From JAHFUA01 sp963733935 (lineage in GTDB: Bacteria; Acidobacteriota; Terriglobia; Terriglobales; Acidobacteriaceae): a stretch of 64,000 nt of DNA. A model generated the notes under the pieces. The model was not told the DNA's origin and made no database searches. It was given only the letters and a program-made list of their open reading frames with translations. Every line of letters begins with the position of its first letter. Positions within the stretch are counted from its first letter, which is position 1. A program made the translations under genes and the position numbers. Shown piece by piece: positions 44,930-52,969 of this stretch. The stretch is from NCBI GenBank assembly GCA_963733935.1, contig CAVTEQ010000015.1, positions 1 to 64,000 of the forward strand. The letters run 5' to 3'.

Positions 44930-45469
44930 TCAATTTCCAACTCTTACACTCTTCTCTTCCGGTTTCTTCTCTTCACGTTCCTTCGCTTCGCGTCTCGCCT
45001 TGCGGAGCCTTCTCCTTGCTGAAAGCCAACGTTTGTACCACCGAGCAATGTTCAACCTGTACTCTCTGCCCGTGGCATCCCACGCTGCCCAATATTCGAT
45101 GACGGAGTGATCTAGATCCGACTGGTCAATCATAGCCATCATCTGTTTTCCCTCCGCTAGCTCATGTGGACACTGCGGCCGACAGTCTGGAGCGATGAAC
45201 GGTAAATGAGGAAACAGACGATAGGCCCCAATTGTGACGATCGTGACAGGTCTGCGTCCTGCGTTCGACACGTTCACTATGGTGAAGGTCATTCCTGCTG
45301 CCTGTGGGTCTCCCACGACCTCCATGTTTGGCTGTACTCGAATCTTGACGTTCGCCCTATCGCGCATGTGGGCAACGATTTGAGCAGTCGCTGTGATCGT
45401 GGAGAGAACTGCACCGTATAGCGCAAGCACACTTCCAGAGATGGAAAAATTGAATATCGGGATCGGCAT
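44930..45469 (-). CDS. membrane-anchored hypothetical protein of the repeat-flanked cassette
   Basis: Start at the ATG at 45469 (MPIPIFNFSISGSVLALYGA), giving 179 residues. A single N-terminal hydrophobic helix is followed by a beta-rich region (KIRVQPNMEVVG, FTIVNVSNAGRRPVTIVTIG) like those of small membrane proteins of defence cassettes, and ends with a long, highly charged helix (RRLRKARREAKEREEKKPEE). It follows the broken gene by 4 bp and is surely cotranscribed with it. Function unknown. Confidence 0.65.
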   Translation of the reverse strand: MPIPIFNFSISGSVLALYGAVLSTITATAQIVAHMRDRANVKIRVQPNMEVVGDPQAAGMTFTIVNVSNAGRRPVTIVTIGAYRLFPHLPFIAPDCRPQCPHELAEGKQMMAMIDQSDLDHSVIEYWAAWDATGREYRLNIARWYKRWLSARRRLRKARREAKEREEKKPEEKSVRVGN

Positions 45470-45473
45470 GCGC

Positions 45474-46602
45474 CTATTCCTTCGGAAATTGTGTCGCCTC
45501 TTGCGGATTCTTGATTGCGGAGATGATGTTCTCCGCCACCTTCGCAATGAGCTTTTCTCCCCAGAATGGGTCGGTTAATTCGTAGTAGATGACTCGGACG
45601 TGCCTGACATCGAAGGGCACATCGGCCTCGTTGGAGGAGATGAGCACGACTGGCTTGTGTGATGCGTGAGCCAGTCCCAGTTCGTATAGGACGTTCGGAT
45701 TTCTGCCAGTCAGTTCTGCGACCAGTACCTTGGCCCGTTTCAGGCCAGACCATATCTGATCGATGATCTTGCCCGTCGCAAAAATGTCGGTGTCCGCCCT
45801 AACAGGAGTCAGGCCAGCCTTCTTGATGGCCGGTTCGTAGATGGTCGTGTAGTAGCCGCCTATCGGATTCGCAAACGGCATCATCACAAAACAGGTGTCA
45901 GTCGCCTCAACCGTGACACCCTTGCTGACTTTCTTCAGATGGTCGTCGGTCGTTATGGAGGCAACACCCGCCGCCTCAGAGGGTGTGTGAGTTATGTCCA
46001 GTACGCGTTTCCGTTAGCGTCTTCCAGCAGCTTCCGCAGCTTCTAAATCCTCCAGAAATACGTTTATGAACTCGGTCACGCGGTCGAGCCAGAATCTGGA
46101 AGCTCTCCGTTGCGATGTTCGCCAAGAACGAGATTTCGTCGGGTAGGTTCTCACCACGATAATGCTTGTAGATGTCGGAGATGAGCGGAGACTGGAGCAG
46201 AGCTTCGCGAATGGCATCTACTTTGTCCGTGGGCTTCTGCGGTCTGACAATACGGCGAGTGATGTCGGTAGGTTCAACCTTTCCTTGAGATGGACGGCGG
46301 AATAGCCCGTACTTGATCGCGGAACTGATCTCCACAGCGGTTTGGCCACTCCAGCCAATGCCCGCAAACTTCGCTGCCTCCCGGTCCGTGCATTCCTTTC
46401 CCGCATTGTTTTCCAGAACAGCTTGCGGAATGCGGAGACACTTAAGGATGGGATGCTTCGGAAAACCGAGTGGAGCACTACGCTTGCTGGCTGCCTGGCC
46501 CGCCTTTAGGGCCGCTCGGCGTTTCGAGGATTTCTTCCCCGTTCCCGTGCGCTTCGTGGCCTCGGTTTCAGTGCTTATACGTTGGGTGCTTGCTTTGGCC
46601 AT
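45474..46602 (-). pseudogene. two-domain protein with TIR/deoxyribosyltransferase-like C-terminal domain, frameshifted
   Basis: The N-terminal part (ATG at 46602) contains a basic start, then LRIPQAVLENNAGKECTDRE, KFAGIGWSGQTAVEISSAIK and SDIYKHYRGENLPDEISFLA. It then breaks at about 46100 and 46050 (fragments DRVTEFINVFLEDLEAA and KLLEDANGNAY) and again near 46000. The last part, open to 45474, reads VEATDTCFVMMPFANPIGGY, IIDQIWSGLKRAKVLVAELT and GRNPNVLYELGLAHASHKPV. That end is a nucleoside 2-deoxyribosyltransferase/TIR-like fold seen in defence genes. With three shifts repaired it would be one protein of about 370 residues. I recall such a fused family, so a single gene is likely; decay or indels cannot be told apart. 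Confidence 0.6.
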
Positions 46603-46716
46603 ACAGGCCTACATGCTATCGCAACCAGAGTAGAAGGTAACAACAATAAGGAAAGCAACCGGGAGCAGGCTGGCTCGGAAGCACGATGCAAGAAACCGGA
46701 CAGCCTCGAAAACCTG
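46603..46716. other. upstream region of the cassette
   Basis: About 110 bp between the cassette's first start codon and the inner repeat. It should contain the cassette promoter; the stretch GGTAACAACAATAAGGAAAG is AT-rich. No motif is certain. Confidence 0.3.
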
Positions 46717-46797
46717 CGTGCCGCCCCTCCGGGGCTCGCGTCTTTCTTAATCGCATACCCAGGGCTTCTGCCCCTGGGCTAGTTTATTTCGGCCCCT
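46717..46797 (-). repeat. interspersed repeat R, right copy
   Basis: Inverted relative of 44799-44890: it has CCGCCCCTCCGGGGCTCGCG, CCCAGGGCTTCTGCCCCTGG and TAGTTTATTTCGGCC. The hairpin units are preserved while the loops differ. Confidence 0.65.
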
Positions 46798-46860
46798 TCG
46801 ACTCCGCTCGGGGCAGCCCTTCGACTTCGCTCAGGGCTCGGCCTCGCGTTGCTCGGCCTC
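46793..46860 (-). repeat. interspersed repeat A, right copy
   Basis: Inverted copy of the 44505-44570 repeat: CCCCTTCGACTCCGCTCGGG and CCCTTCGACTTCGCTCAGGG, then CTCGGCCTCGCGTTGCTCGG. Between this and the right MITE lie about 140 bp with no counterpart on the left. Confidence 0.75.
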
Positions 46861-47003
46861 GGCGCCTTTCAGGCCGAGGTCCGTAAAGACGTTTCCCGAT
46901 CTCCGCTTCCATTCGGACCTTATTTCTCGTGCTTCCCATACCGCGCCAGGGCTCGCGCTCAGTCGCTTCGCTTCCTCGCGTACATTCCTTGATGCTCACC
47001 TCA

Positions 47004-47189
47004 CCCACCACTTACGAGGCTGTTACGAAACTCTTCCGCCCGCTTCGCGGGCTTGCGTTCCATCCCACTTTTGCCCCACAGCTTGCGCTGTGGGCTACGT
47101 TCTAGCGCGCGTTTCACGCGCTTTTCGCGCCCGCGGTTCCACTCCCGGTTTGCCACCTTGAGTTTCGTAACAGCCTCTTACGTGGTGGG
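47004..47189 (-). mobile_element. MITE-like element, right copy (186 bp)
   Basis: The same 186-bp element as at 44584-44769 but inverted. Differences by eye are about five bases, three of them grouped next to one terminal repeat. Both copies carry GTTAG just outside the end that faces away from the cassette. Together they enclose the two-gene cassette and the nested repeats (about 2.2 kb). Confidence 0.75.
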
Positions 47190-47339
47190 CTAACTTATGC
47201 CGCGCCCTACGGGCGCTAGTTTGCGGGGCGCTGCCTCATGTCCGTTCCCGGCGGGGCTCGGCGTCTCCGCGTGCTTTTTCTTGATTCGTCTCTGTCTTCT
47301 TGACATCAGCCCTGACCACCCGTCGCTGCATTTTTTCGC

Positions 47340-47368
47340 TTGACAAAGCTGTATGCAATTTGTTATCT
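47340..47368 (+). promoter_or_regulatory. sigma-70-type promoter
   Basis: TTGACA at 47340-47345 and TTATCT at 47363-47368 are separated by exactly 17 bp, in an AT-rich island within GC-rich DNA. The -35 is perfect and the -10 is acceptable. It points to the universal stress protein gene. Confidence 0.6.
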
Positions 47369-47571
47369 TAGTGACAGTTGCATTCGCAAATAGATAACTT
47401 CTTACGGCTCAAGATTTTGCCTCTAACTCCTTCCATATCATGGTCCCCGAGGAGGGATATCCCGTAAGTGTGTGATTCTTCAGGGAGGGACCCCCGGGGG
47501 TGGGGATGCCGTTTGGGTACACACCGGGGCGCCGGAGCAGGCGAGGCTTCGGCCCATGGCTCACGCCGCGG

Positions 47572-47587
47572 GGTGACCCGAGTCACA
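47572..47587. promoter_or_regulatory. CRP-like palindrome upstream of the universal stress gene
   Basis: GGTGACCCGAGTCACA fits GTGA-N6-TCAC. It lies 67 bp 5' of the start codon and about 200 bp 3' of the visible promoter, so it may serve a second, closer promoter or act as a repressor site. Confidence 0.5.
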
Positions 47588-47653
47588 GCCGCAGCCCGGG
47601 CAACGGAGCGATACTGAAGTTAAAAGTATCTGTCACAGAAGGAGGCTATAGGT

Positions 47654-48550
47654 ATGGCTCTCCAAGCTGCAACTCGTCTTGCGCTTAAAAAGATTCTCTT
47701 TGCTACCGACTTCAGCCCAGTGTCGGAAAAGGCGCTGCCGTTCGCGGTGGCCGTGGCGCGCCGCTTTGGGTCCAGCATTGAGGCCGTCCACGTGTTTGCC
47801 CTCAGCGAACTGCAAATGTGCCCCGAGGCTGCTCCCATCGCGGTCGGTGGCCCGCTAACCCAGCGGGCCGAGCAGCACATGGCCGACCTGCTACGCTCCG
47901 ATGCCTTTGAAGACGTCCCGCATGACGGGCGGGTGCGCAGTGGAATCGAGATCTGGACGGAGATCGAGTCGCTGATCGAATCCGAAGGAATTGACCTGGT
48001 CGTGCTGGGAACCCATGGCCGCGAAGGCTTGAAGCAGGTGGTGCTCGGTTCGGTGGCGGAGACCATCTTCCGTGCGGCGCCCTGCCCGGTGATGGTGGTT
48101 GGTCCTAAGGCGCCCAAGCGGGGCGTGCTGCCGGTCTTTCGCGACCTGTTGTTTGCCACCGACCTCAGCCCGGCGTCGCTCAAGGCGGTCCCGTTCGTGC
48201 AGGCGTTCGCGGAAGAGAACCAGGCGGACGTCATTGTGCTGCATGTCTGCCAGGAAAAGGTCCGCGACAAGCACGAGCAGGACCTGGCCACCGAATCGCT
48301 GGGGAAGTGGATGCGTGAACTGATCCCACCCACGCGTGGCACGGAATACGAGGTGCGCTTCGGCGCGCCGGCGGACAATATCCTTAAGCTGGCGGCCGAG
48401 CGCCAATGCGATCTGATCATGCTGGGGGCGCACCACGCTTCCAACTTTGCCTGCCACCTGCCGGGAGCGGTGGCCCATCGCATCGTTTGCGAGGCGCCCT
48501 GCCCGGTCATGACCGTGCATTGGCACGAATCGGCGCCGGACCGGTATTGA
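47654..48550 (+). CDS. tandem universal stress protein
   Basis: A 298-residue protein with GGAGG 11 bases 5' of the ATG. It has two UspA domains, about 12-150 and 158-293. The first ends VVLGTHGREGLKQVVLGSVA, matching the ATP-binding pattern G-x2-G-x9-G-S. The second has GAHHASNFACHLPGAVAHR, where the pattern is degraded, so probably only the first binds nucleotide. Both domains end with the familiar APCPVMVV/APCPVMTV strand. Such proteins respond to oxygen limitation, nutrient limitation or membrane stress. The CRP-like site just upstream would fit anaerobic or energy control. Confidence 0.9.
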   Translation: MALQAATRLALKKILFATDFSPVSEKALPFAVAVARRFGSSIEAVHVFALSELQMCPEAAPIAVGGPLTQRAEQHMADLLRSDAFEDVPHDGRVRSGIEIWTEIESLIESEGIDLVVLGTHGREGLKQVVLGSVAETIFRAAPCPVMVVGPKAPKRGVLPVFRDLLFATDLSPASLKAVPFVQAFAEENQADVIVLHVCQEKVRDKHEQDLATESLGKWMRELIPPTRGTEYEVRFGAPADNILKLAAERQCDLIMLGAHHASNFACHLPGAVAHRIVCEAPCPVMTVHWHESAPDRY

Positions 48551-48866
48551 CGTTCCCTCCCTGGGGACTCTCCGCAGAAAGTGGCCGCGAGCGGCAGCAC
48601 CGATCGTGGCCACTTCTGTTGACGCCCGCGTGACCGCTGATTACGCCTGTAATACCCCACGCCGTGTAGCCCAACTCACTCGCAGAGCGGCGCTGCTGGT
48701 GCGGCGGCGGTTGCAGCGTCCATTTTTGTGCAAGACTTTGCACTGCCAGTTTTCTGCATCGAATTAGATCTTTGAACTAACGCTTTCTCCTTCCGCGAGT
48801 TACAATGCCGCGCTCTTCGGCCAGCTAGCTGCACTTTGCAAGGTACCGGCGGCGTGGCGCAGCCGG
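48551..48866. other. intergenic region after the universal stress gene
   Basis: About 315 bp with no supported gene. Its first 70 bp hold a hairpin (see the terminator entry). The rest, including a small AT-richer patch near 48760-48790, may contain the promoter of the gene at 48867. Confidence 0.35.
48575..48620 (+). terminator. possible terminator hairpin
   Basis: CAGAAAGTGGCC at 48575 pairs with GGCCACTTCTG at 48608, leaving one bulged base; the loop is about 21 nt. A strong T tract is lacking, so Rho-independent termination is uncertain. Confidence 0.4.
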
Positions 48867-49277
48867 ATGGAGGAGCAGGTGGAGCAGACCATCGTCGAGG
48901 CCGTCCAGCCGTCCCGTAACCGCCCTCAGGGGCAGGTAATCCTGGTGGTGTTACTCATCGCTTTCCCGCTGCTGGCGCTGCTGGTGCGGGAACAGTCGCG
49001 GGTCATCGACACGCAACGCCTGCTGATCCAGCAGCTCGCCATCGACAGCAGCCAGCTCAACTCGCTGCGCGTGCGCGAACTGCAGAATCGCGCCAAACCC
49101 GCCGCGCCCTCTGCCAGCGCTCCTTCGGCGAATGCTCCTTCCGGCGATGCACAAAAGCCACCCAGCGCGACGCCGGAGCGCAAACCCCGCAAGCGTCACG
49201 AAAGCAAACAAGAACCCACGCCTGGACCGCAGGAATATCCTGGCAGCCGCGCGGTGCCTGTCCGCAAATCGGTGTAG
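48867..49277 (+). CDS. single-span membrane protein with low-complexity tail
   Basis: A 136-residue protein. A short acidic N terminus and RNRPQG precede one membrane helix (VILVVLLIAFPLLALLV). Then comes a predicted short coiled coil (SRVIDTQRLLIQQLAIDSSQ, LNSLRVRELQNR) and a tail rich in alanine, proline, serine and lysine. It would sit in the inner membrane with its tail outside. No family recognised; the composition is consistent with real coding sequence. Confidence 0.5.
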   Translation: MEEQVEQTIVEAVQPSRNRPQGQVILVVLLIAFPLLALLVREQSRVIDTQRLLIQQLAIDSSQLNSLRVRELQNRAKPAAPSASAPSANAPSGDAQKPPSATPERKPRKRHESKQEPTPGPQEYPGSRAVPVRKSV

Positions 49278-49475
49278 CTGAAATCTCGATCGTGAAACCC
49301 TGCTAGCGCCGGCTGCGCAGCGCCTGCTCCAGGATCTCTGCCGCTCGACTACCGTACCTTCAAGGGACAAGCGCGTTTGCCGACAGGCCAGTGAATGTGG
49401 CCAGCACCTTCGGTTACATGGGAAGGGGTAAGCCGCCGGGGCTACACTTTGCTACAGAAACGGCGCAACTCCCCC

Positions 49476-51879
49476 ATGAAACCTCATAAGATCGCACTCC
49501 AACTGGCTTTCATCCTGTTGTTGACCCTGCAACCCATTGCCTTGCTGGCTGCCAACACTTACTACGTCGACAGCGTCGCCTGTGATGACACATTTCCCGG
49601 CAGCACGACGCAGCCCTGGTGCACCATCGGACACGCTGCTTCCCTCATGCTTCCCGGCGACACCGTGATCGTGCGTGCGGGCCGATATCACGAATCCGTG
49701 GTTCCCAAGGCCGGCACCGCGACCGCTTACATCACCTATCAGGGCCAGCCCGGCGCAGTGCTGGACGGCACCGGCACCACCGCCCAGGCCTTCGACATTA
49801 ATAATGTCGGCTTCTTGAACATCTCTGGATTCGAAGTCACGAACTACAAGAATCCGCGGCCGGCGGGCAACTCGGTCAACATCCACGGGACCTCGAACCA
49901 CATCGTTCTGTCGAAGATGCTGGTGCACGACAACTGGAACGGCATCATCATGCAGGACAGCGCCAACCAGATCGCGATTGGCAGCTCCGAGGTGTACAAC
50001 TCGCGCTATGGCGTGGGCTTCGAGAACACGGTGCACGACATCGTGATCGATAGCGTCAGCAGCCACAACAACAGCGAACTGTACATCGGAGACGTATCTT
50101 CGTATCAGAACGGGGATGGCTTCTCCGACGACGCCGGCACCTCCAACCTGACCATCACCAACTCGGTGGCCTACGGCAATCAGGACGCCGGATTCGACAT
50201 CAAGGCAAAGAATTTTTCCTGCACCAACTGCAAGTCGTACAACAACGTCAAATACGGATTCCGTATGTGGACCGGCGGCGGACCCTTCACCCTGGTGAAT
50301 GCGCTGGCCTACGGCAACGGCTGGTTTCCGCTGATGCTGCAAAACCTCGGCCCTACAACCACTTTGTACAACTGCACCTTCGTGGGCAAATCCGGCGATA
50401 TGGGCTACGTGATCGACCAGCCCGCTTCCAACCTGATTTTGCGGAACACAATCTTCGCCGGTTTCAGCAAGGGCATGTCCAATGGAAGCTTGTCGGCAGT
50501 GGATGATGATTACAACGTCTATTTCTCGACAAGCGGCACGCTGGGATACACGATGGGCCCGCACTCGTTCAAGGCGGATCCCCTGTTCGTGAATCCCGCG
50601 GGCAGCGATTACCATCTCCAGGCCAGCAGTCTTGCCATTGACGCCGGCACGACCCTGGCGCAGGTGACCACCGACCTCGACGGCAACACCCGGCCGCAAG
50701 GCGTAGCCTACGACATCGGCGCTTATGAATTCACGGGCACGGCAGCTCCGTCCATAACCGTGAGCGTCACCCCGCCGTCGTTCAGCCTGCAAGGCGGCCA
50801 GTCAGAGCCGTTCACTGCCACCGTCAGCGGCACAACCACCAAAACGGTGACTTGGTCGCTCAGTGCGCCGGTGGGCCTCTTGTCGTCAACCGGGGTTTAC
50901 AGCGCGCCGGCGGTGGTGAGCGCAGCGCAAACCATCACGGTGAAGGCCACCTCGACCGTGGATACCACGAAGTTCGGCACTGCTACCGTGACCTTGGTTC
51001 CCGTGTCGGTGAGCGTGAGCCCCACGTCGAAGACCTTGGCGGGCGGCCAGTCTCAGCCCTTCACGGCGACCGTGACCGGCAGCAGCAACACGGGGGTGAA
51101 CTGGTCGATCAATCCGCTGGTCGGGAGCCTGTCCGGGAACGTCTACAACGCCCCCGCTTCCGTGACCTCGCAGCAGACCGTGACCGTGACCGCCACGTCG
51201 GCGGCCGACAGCTCGAAGTTCGCATCAGCTACCGTCACCCTGGTTCCGGGAGTAGCCATCACCATCAGCCCGACCTCCTTCAGCCTGAATCCCGGACAAT
51301 CACATTCGTTCACCGCAACCGTCACCGGCAGCAGCAATACCGGCGTGAACTGGTCGGCGACCGGAGGCACGATCAACACCTCGGGGACCTACATTGCGGG
51401 TGCGACTGCTGGCACGTTCTCCGTCACCGCCACCAGCCAGGCCGATACCAGCAAATCGGCCACGGCCAGTATGACCATAACTTCGGCATCGTCCACCACC
51501 ACGGTGGTCAACTTCGATAGCCCGGCCTGTCCGGTCAGGGCCCTGACTGGAACCTTTGGCGGAATCAACTGGTCGGCCGGCCCGTGGGATTGCGAACGCG
51601 CCAATCTGGGAACTGGCATCAGCGTTTCCTGGAATCAGGCAGATCACCAGCAGCAGCTTCAGCTTCACCACGCCCAGCGTGCTGGTCAGCTTTTCGGGAG
51701 CCGGCGGACGGGCCACCACGATCACGATATCCACCGACGCCGGCGAAAGCGTCAGCAAGGCGCTCCCCGCTGGAATGACGCTGGTGACCACCGGCTTCAC
51801 CAAGCCGGCTACCAAGGTGACGGTCACCAACAGCGCCGGCTGGTGGCTGCAGTTGGACAACATCACCTACACCCATTAG
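49476..51879 (+). CDS. secreted beta-helix/Ig-repeat surface protein, one frameshift
   Basis: Start at the ATG at 49476 with a signal peptide (LAFILLLTLQPIALLAAN). Residues about 28-420 are a right-handed parallel beta-helix, with coils such as GFLNISGFEVTNY and NLTITNSVAYGNQDAGF, and a DUF1565-like start (YYVDSVACDDTFPGS). Three Ig-like repeats follow (SVSVSPTSKTLAGGQSQPFT and relatives). At about 51640 the frame changes; the natural continuation ITSSSFSFTTPSVLVSFSGA ... WWLQLDNITYTH ends at 51879, and the other frame only gives Gln/His-rich sequence. It is a likely adhesin or glycan-binding protein of about 800 residues. Confidence 0.7.
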
Positions 51880-51981
51880 TCGATCATCTCGAAGTCCCGA
51901 GCGGCAGGAGCCGTTCGGGTCTTCCGCCTATGCAGGGCGGACCGTGCTGTGGGCCGTCCGCTCGGCCCAGTCACCGCGAAG

Positions 51982-51997
51982 CGTGACTCCCATCACA
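51982..51997. promoter_or_regulatory. CRP-like palindrome upstream of the diaphorase operon
   Basis: GCGTGACTCCCATCACA fits GTGA-N6-TCAC. It lies about 137 bp 5' of the small gene at 52134 that heads the diaphorase operon. A hairpin with a T tract at 52091 separates the site from that gene. Confidence 0.5.
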
Positions 51998-52090
51998 GCC
52001 GGGTGCCCCCGAACGTGAGAAAGTGCGTCATGGACTAGGAACCGCGGACGCGCTTTGTGTGCGACCAACTTCAAAGACCGATCTTCTCCC

Positions 52091-52120
52091 GCGCCGCTCG
52101 AGGCGCTTTTTTATTTGTTT
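52091..52120 (+). terminator. hairpin with T tract (terminator or attenuator)
   Basis: GCGCC-GCTCGA-GGCGC followed by TTTTTTATTTGTTTT. The stem is only 5 bp but the T tract is strong. Being between a regulatory palindrome and the next gene, it could end the surface-protein transcript or attenuate the operon. Confidence 0.5.
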
Positions 52121-52133
52121 TCCTAACGTGGGG

Positions 52134-52400
52134 ATGTTCGAGGCATTCATGAAGGACTCCAGGGACGGCCACTACGTGATCTGCCCGTTGTGCGAAGGCA
52201 AGGGCAAAATGCATCGCTCGGAACTTGTCTCCCGGCTGGCCAATCACGACGTGGAGGCCAAGCTGACCGCCTGCCGCCAGCAGCTTGCGCAGGCAAAGAC
52301 AGAAGAACCAAGCGAGAGACCGAAGACGCAGACGTTCCACGAAGAGGTCTTGAAGGGGCCGGTGACGCGCATCCTGTGGCGTCGCAGCTCCAAGGAATAA
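52134..52400 (+). CDS. small zinc-ribbon-like protein
   Basis: From the ATG at 52134 (MFEAFMKDSRDGHYVICPLC) this gives 88 residues. The N-terminal third has CPLCEGKGKMHRSEL, a half zinc-knuckle like those in DnaJ-type or transcription-associated proteins. A helical region (DVEAKLTACRQQLAQAKTEE) and a basic tail follow. It ends 38 bp before the NuoE-like gene on the same strand. Whether it belongs functionally to the operon is unknown. Confidence 0.6.
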   Translation: MFEAFMKDSRDGHYVICPLCEGKGKMHRSELVSRLANHDVEAKLTACRQQLAQAKTEEPSERPKTQTFHEEVLKGPVTRILWRRSSKE

Positions 52401-52424
52401 GCAACACGGGGATTACTGCGGGGA

Positions 52425-52438
52425 GGCGAATTTTCGCC
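52425..52438 (+). promoter_or_regulatory. hairpin between the ribosome site and start of the NuoE-like gene
   Basis: The Shine-Dalgarno GGGGAGG is 12 bases from the ATG, too far for normal use. Between them GGCGA and TCGCC can pair (loop ATTT). Folding would bring the two elements closer or, alternatively, hide the ribosome site. Confidence 0.35.
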
Positions 52439-52969
52439 ATGACCGAGACCGAGCTTCAGCAGGCAGATTCCATCCTCGGGCAGTTCGACGACCAACGCGC
52501 CAACCTGATCGCCATACTTCAGGATATTCAGGAAAAGTATTACTACCTGCCGCAGGAAGTCCTGGCGCGGGTGGCGCGCAAACTGCGCGTGCCCCTGAGC
52601 GATGTCTATCAGGTGGCAACGTTCTACCGCTGTTTCAGCCTGTTGCCTCGCGGGCGACACCAGGTGCAGGTGTGTCTGGGAACGGCGTGCCACGTCCGCG
52701 GGGCGCCGCGCGTGCTGGATCGCATTCTGACCGACCTCAAGCTGGGAGCGCCCGGCACCACGCGCGACCGCCAATTCACCGTGCTGACGGTGCGCTGTGT
52801 GGGCTGCTGCGGCCTGGCGCCGGTAGTGCGCGTGGACAACAAAACCCATCCTCACCTGACGCAAGCCAAAGTGCGCGGCGTGCTCAACAAATACCGCCTC
52901 AAAGCGCACGAAGAAGCCGCTTCCACCGAAGAAGCAGGAGATCGCGATGCCACGGCTCAAATCGGTTGA
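52439..52969 (+). CDS. nuoE: NADH dehydrogenase 24-kDa-like subunit (NuoE/HoxE/HndA)
   Basis: A 176-residue protein from the ATG at 52439. It has the helical N-terminal domain (YYYLPQEVLARVARKLRVPL, YQVATFYRCFSL) and the thioredoxin-like [2Fe-2S] fold with cysteines C79-x4-C84 and C120-x3-C124 (CLGTACHVRG; CVGCCGLAP). In diaphorases and complex I this subunit passes electrons beside the FMN subunit. It overlaps the NuoF-like gene by 23 bp. No complex I membrane subunits are near, so it belongs to a soluble NAD(P)H-linked enzyme. Confidence 0.9.
   Translation: MTETELQQADSILGQFDDQRANLIAILQDIQEKYYYLPQEVLARVARKLRVPLSDVYQVATFYRCFSLLPRGRHQVQVCLGTACHVRGAPRVLDRILTDLKLGAPGTTRDRQFTVLTVRCVGCCGLAPVVRVDNKTHPHLTQAKVRGVLNKYRLKAHEEAASTEEAGDRDATAQIG

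Larger units (their letters stand above)
47190..47653. other. long leader region of the universal stress gene
   Basis: About 460 bp without a supported gene. It contains a good promoter at 47340-47368, GC-rich palindromic segments (CCCCCGGGGG at about 47490) and a CRP-like site at 47572. If the promoter is used, the transcript has a leader of roughly 280 nt, long enough to be structured or regulatory. Confidence 0.5.

Noticed and set aside
44505..47189. CRISPR array in the repeat-rich region
   Set aside because: Repeats are few, palindromic and not regularly spaced; there are no unique spacers and no cas genes.
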